Positions 61,403 to 64,000 of a stretch of DNA of 64,000 nt are shown here, one piece after another; position 1 is the first letter of the stretch; each line of letters begins with the position of its first letter. The stretch comes from Larkinella rosea (lineage in GTDB: Bacteria > Bacteroidota > Bacteroidia > Cytophagales > Spirosomataceae). A program made the position numbers and the translations under genes. The notes beneath the pieces are model-generated. The model was not told where the DNA came from. It searched no databases and saw only the letters and a program-made list of their open reading frames with translations. The DNA is taken from the NCBI RefSeq assembly GCF_003858635.1, contig NZ_RQJO01000015.1, forward strand, positions 1 through 64,000, given 5' to 3'.

Positions 61403-61422
61403 AGGGAACCGTTGGCTCCCTT
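61402..61422. terminator. Weak terminator-like hairpin between LysM and thiolase genes
   Basis: AAGGGA (61402-61407) pairs with TCCCTT (61417-61422), with two more pairs inside after one mismatch. Convergent genes; usable on both strands, but weak. Confidence 0.42.
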
Positions 61423-61451
61423 CTGTTCAAATCATTCAAAAAGTTCTGTTT

Positions 61452-62627
61452 TTAAAGCCGTTCAAAAATTCCGGCGACGCCCTGACCTCCGCCGACACAG
61501 GCCGAAACCATGCCGTATTTCTGGTTTTGCCGTTCCATTTCATTCAGGAGTTGCACCGATAACCGGGCTCCCGTTGAACCGAGCGCATGACCGAGTGCAA
61601 TGGCGCCCCCGTTCGGATTGATCTTGCCGCGATCCAGTCCAAGTTCCTGAATAACCGCCAGCGATTGGGCCGCAAAGGCTTCGTTTAGTTCGATCTGGTC
61701 AATGTCGTCCTGCTTGAGACCGGCTTTTTTCAGTGCCAGCGGAATCGCGTTGACCGGCCCGATTCCCATGATTCGGGGCTCCACGCCCGCGGCTGCGTAC
61801 GACATCATGCGCGCTTTCGGTTTCAAACCCAGTTCGTTCACCAGTTTTTCCGACATGACAATGACAAAGGCCGCTCCGTCGGAGGTTTGCGACGAGTTCC
61901 CGGCGGTGACCGATCCGCCCGCGGCAAAAACCGGTTTTAGTTTATTCAGGGCTTCAAAGCTGGTGTCGGCGCGCGGGCCTTCGTCTTTGCCAACCGTCCA
62001 CTCGCGGGTTTTCTTTTTGCCCGAATCGGCGTCGAAATAGGTTTCTTTCACCGAAATCGGCACAATCTCACCGTCGAACTTTCCGGCAGCCTGAGCCGCC
62101 AGCGCTTTCTGATGCGATTCGTAGGCAAACTGGTCCTGCGCTTCCCGGTCAATTTTAAATTGCTCGGCTACCTGCTCGGCGGTTAGCCCCATGCCGATGT
62201 AATAATCCGGGTGTTTCTGCGCGATTTCGAAGTTCAGAGCGGTTTTCCAGCCCATTACCGGCACCAGCGACATTGATTCCGTTCCTCCGGCAATGATGCA
62301 ATCGGCTAGCCCCGCGTGGATTTTGGCCGAGGCAATGGCAATGGCTTCGAGTCCCGAGCCGCAATACCGGTTGATGGTCATCCCCGGCACACTTTTGGGC
62401 AGCGACAGCAAGGCAATATACCGGGCGATTTGCATGCCCTGTTCGGCTTCCGGCACGGCATTACCGACAATCAGGTCTTCCACGCGGGCGGGATCGAAAT
62501 TCGGAAGCTGCGCCAGCAAATGGTTGATGACTTCAGCCGCCAGGTCGTCCGGTCGGGTGAGTCGCAATCCGCCCCGGGGAGCTTTCCCGACGGCGGTTCT
62601 ATATCCAGCTACGATGTATGCGTCCAT
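61452..62627 (-). CDS. Thiolase, acetyl-CoA C-acyltransferase
   Basis: 391 residues. Nucleophile Cys in INRYCGSGLEAIAIASA (about residue 88), the C-terminal His in NPNGGAIALGHALGSTGAR and the Cys of VSACVGGGQGVAG complete the active site. Beta-oxidation thiolase (FadA-like) is favoured over biosynthetic thiolase by the FadN-like gene upstream on the same strand. Between the two lies the four-helix-bundle cassette, so the message would carry this as an inserted segment. Confidence 0.94.
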   Translation of the reverse strand: MDAYIVAGYRTAVGKAPRGGLRLTRPDDLAAEVINHLLAQLPNFDPARVEDLIVGNAVPEAEQGMQIARYIALLSLPKSVPGMTINRYCGSGLEAIAIASAKIHAGLADCIIAGGTESMSLVPVMGWKTALNFEIAQKHPDYYIGMGLTAEQVAEQFKIDREAQDQFAYESHQKALAAQAAGKFDGEIVPISVKETYFDADSGKKKTREWTVGKDEGPRADTSFEALNKLKPVFAAGGSVTAGNSSQTSDGAAFVIVMSEKLVNELGLKPKARMMSYAAAGVEPRIMGIGPVNAIPLALKKAGLKQDDIDQIELNEAFAAQSLAVIQELGLDRGKINPNGGAIALGHALGSTGARLSVQLLNEMERQNQKYGMVSACVGGGQGVAGIFERL

Positions 62628-62650
62628 GTTTTATTGAGATTAAAGAGGGT

Positions 62651-63095
62651 AGACAAGAGACAAGAGATATTCTCACATTTAGGAAGAAATCGGACTTTCA
62701 AACTTCTTATGCAGTGAGAATATCATTTTCTGGATCTCATGTAATCTCTGGGTTATTTCTAGAACAATAGTTTCTGTTAGAAAATTGAGACGATTTGCCA
62801 CGATTAGCTGTGTTTCTAATTCGTAAGACGAAGCGAGCGAAATAGATAAGAAACGAGCGAATTCTTTATTGCTTCCGCGTCCGGAGCCTTCCGCAATATT
62901 GGAAGGAATAGAAATCGCCGACCGCTTGATTTGAGAAATCAAACCGAATTTCTCTTCATTTGGAAACTGGGTAGTTAATAGGTAAACACTGGTCACAAAA
63001 TCTACCGATAACTGCCAAACTTTCAGGTTTCTAAAATTGTGTGTTTCCATTTTCTAAATGTGAGGTTACTGTGCAAGGTCTTTATTCTCTTGTCT
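62651..63095. mobile_element. Inverted-repeat cassette enclosing a four-helix-bundle ORF (IVS-like)
   Basis: Two matched arm pairs: AGACAAGAGA (62651-62660) with TCTCTTGTCT (63086-63095), and CTCACATTTA (62672-62681) with TAAATGTGAG (63055-63064). The outer right end also matches (33 nt, 3 mismatches) the palindromic element at 32157. The ORF fills the interval: ATG 4 bp inside one arm, stop codon inside the other. Sits between the FadN-like and thiolase genes. Confidence 0.68.
62679..63050 (-). CDS. Four-helix-bundle protein (S23/IVP family)
   Basis: 123 residues. The family signature is visible: FRNLKVWQLSVDFVTSVYLLTTQFPNEEKFGLISQIKRSAISIPSNIAEGSGR (the W, the FP..E.FGL..QI..A..S.P.NIAEG motif), then the ELETQLIVA segment. 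Proteins of this group are encoded in 23S rRNA intervening sequences and also as stand-alone genes in Bacteroidota; the Avd protein of diversity-generating retroelements has the same fold. Biochemical role unresolved (nucleic acid binding is suspected). Its stop codon lies in one arm of the surrounding inverted repeat. Confidence 0.9.
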   Translation of the reverse strand: METHNFRNLKVWQLSVDFVTSVYLLTTQFPNEEKFGLISQIKRSAISIPSNIAEGSGRGSNKEFARFLSISLASSYELETQLIVANRLNFLTETIVLEITQRLHEIQKMIFSLHKKFESPISS

Positions 63096-63115
63096 CACAT
63101 CTCGCTTCTAAAAAA

Positions 63116-64000
63116 TCAGTTTCTCGGCGGTTTTCCTCCGTTCAATAACCCCTGAAGCCGCTCCAGCGTCTTTTTCTCACCGGTTAAGGATAGAAAAGCT
63201 TCGCGCTCCAGATCGATCAAATACTGTTCGGATACGGTTTGCGGTGTGCTCAGATCACCTCCACAAATGACGTACGCCAGCTTTTCGGCGATTTTTTGAT
63301 CGTGGTCGGAAATGTAGCGACCCATGCGCATGGCCGTTATCCCGGCTTTGAACAACGCAATTCCGGTTTTGCCCTGTACTTTGATGTCGTTGCGTGGTTT
63401 GGGTTGCGTATACCCGTTTTCAGCCAGCTCGATGGCGACTTGTTTCGCTTCGGCAATCAGGCGGTTTCGGTTCAGCACTACCTGCGCCGAGGGCAGCAGG
63501 TAGTTCATCTCGCGGGCTTCCTGCGCCGAGGTCGAAACCTTCGCCGTGGCAATGTTCATGAAAATGCTTTGCAGAATGTTCAGTTCGGGATCACCGGTTT
63601 GGTAAAGATCGCTGGCGCGGGCGGCCATTTCCTTGGTTCCTCCCCCTGCCGGAATCAGGCCGACGCCCACTTCCACCAGACCCATGTACAGTTCTGAATG
63701 CGCCACCACGCGGTCGACGTGCAGATTCAGTTCACAGCCCCCGCCGAGCGCCAGCGAATGCGGAGCGCCGACGACCGGAATGGACGAATACCGTGCGCGC
63801 ATCATCGTTTGCTGGAATTGCGCAATCATGAGGTTGATCTCGTCAAATTCCTGTTCGATGGCAAACATAAAGAGCGTCGCCAGATTGGCTCCCGCCGTAT
63901 ACGCTTCCGACGATTCATTGCCGATCACCAAACCGCGAAAATCTTTCTCCGCCAGACTGATGGCTTTTTGAATGCCTTCGATTACCTCGGCACCCATCGT
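63116..64000 (-). CDS. 3-hydroxyacyl-CoA dehydrogenase/enoyl-CoA hydratase (FadN-like), C-terminal part only
   Basis: The gene runs off the window on its 5' side; about 294 codons are present. This portion is the enoyl-CoA hydratase domain: GLVIGNESSEAYTAGANLATLF, VVGAPHSLALGGGCELNLHVDRVVAHSELYMGLVEVGVGLIPAGGGTKEM (crotonase oxyanion and Glu motifs), and the end TLERLQGLLNGGKPPRN, typical of FadN-type proteins in which the 3HCDH domain precedes the hydratase domain. Catalyses hydration and oxidation of beta-oxidation intermediates. The methionine at 63997 is internal. Confidence 0.9.
   Translation of the reverse strand, partial: TMGAEVIEGIQKAISLAEKDFRGLVIGNESSEAYTAGANLATLFMFAIEQEFDEINLMIAQFQQTMMRARYSSIPVVGAPHSLALGGGCELNLHVDRVVAHSELYMGLVEVGVGLIPAGGGTKEMAARASDLYQTGDPELNILQSIFMNIATAKVSTSAQEAREMNYLLPSAQVVLNRNRLIAEAKQVAIELAENGYTQPKPRNDIKVQGKTGIALFKAGITAMRMGRYISDHDQKIAEKLAYVICGGDLSTPQTVSEQYLIDLEREAFLSLTGEKKTLERLQGLLNGGKPPRN

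Noticed and set aside
1-64000. tRNA genes
   Set aside because: No sequence with a cloverleaf, GGTTCGANTCC T-arm and anticodon arm was found; only the 5S rRNA at the left edge is an RNA gene.

Overview
The window looks like a chromosomal stretch of a Cytophagales-type member of the Bacteroidota (Spirosoma/Larkinella-like), roughly 50% G+C. Support comes from promoters of the Bacteroidota type (TTG, about 19-20 bp, TAnnTTTG), almost no Shine-Dalgarno sequences, many Bacteroidota lipoproteins, a GLPGLI protein, OMP_b-brl_3 and PD40/OmpA proteins, and a Bacteroidota-type biosynthetic arginine decarboxylase. Genus assignment is inference only.

Layout. 1-165: a 5S rRNA gene and its terminator, the end of an rRNA operon. 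482-7101: a tetR / tolC-like / hlyD-like / RND efflux operon. 7166-10156: a membrane phosphoesterase, a secreted dienelactone hydrolase-like protein and two small exported proteins. 10373-12187: typA. 12295-17523: a minus-strand run of exported proteins, including a serpin whose end overlaps a META-domain lipoprotein. 17675-20028: an ECF sigma factor overlapping a one-helix protein with a predicted beta-barrel end. 20166-24089: a TIM-barrel sugar isomerase-like protein and a large PVC-type cytochrome c protein with a parS-like site between them. 24185-32151: mpl, arginine decarboxylase, a gmhB-like phosphatase, an OmpA protein and valS. 32342-37061: DUF72, then a histidine operon with an attenuator leader, a REP-flanked RAYT (IS200-like) gene, and hisH-hisA-hisF-hisIE. 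37159-51156: small membrane protein, LOG, PD40/OmpA, DinB, GMC oxidoreductase, GLPGLI/TonB-like barrel, polysaccharide deacetylase and GH9. 51369-56828: a giant alpha-2-macroglobulin. 57232-64000: fatty acid oxidation genes (acyl-CoA dehydrogenase, thiolase, FadN-like) interrupted by a degenerate MltD/LysM protein and by a four-helix-bundle (S23/IVP) gene lying inside an inverted repeat.

The most unusual content is in non-coding or cassette structures. (1) A complete His attenuator (leader peptide with three consecutive His codons, alternative pairings, terminator) is followed not by hisGDCB but by a REP-RAYT-REP cassette; the RAYT carries an in-frame TGA 14 codons before the boundary. (2) A four-helix-bundle ORF is tightly enclosed by complementary arms, the architecture of 23S rRNA intervening sequences, but sits between two fatty-acid genes; an ORF-less relative of the element lies upstream of valS. 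(3) At least five families of dispersed palindromic intergenic elements occur, some supplying the stop codon of the upstream gene. (4) The heptamer AAAACCG/CGGTTTT is far more frequent than base composition predicts. (5) There are a parS-like site, two operator-like palindromes bracketing the acyl-CoA dehydrogenase promoter, and promoters placed so close to ATG that leaderless transcripts are expected.

All assignments were made by reading sequence and motifs; no database search was possible.
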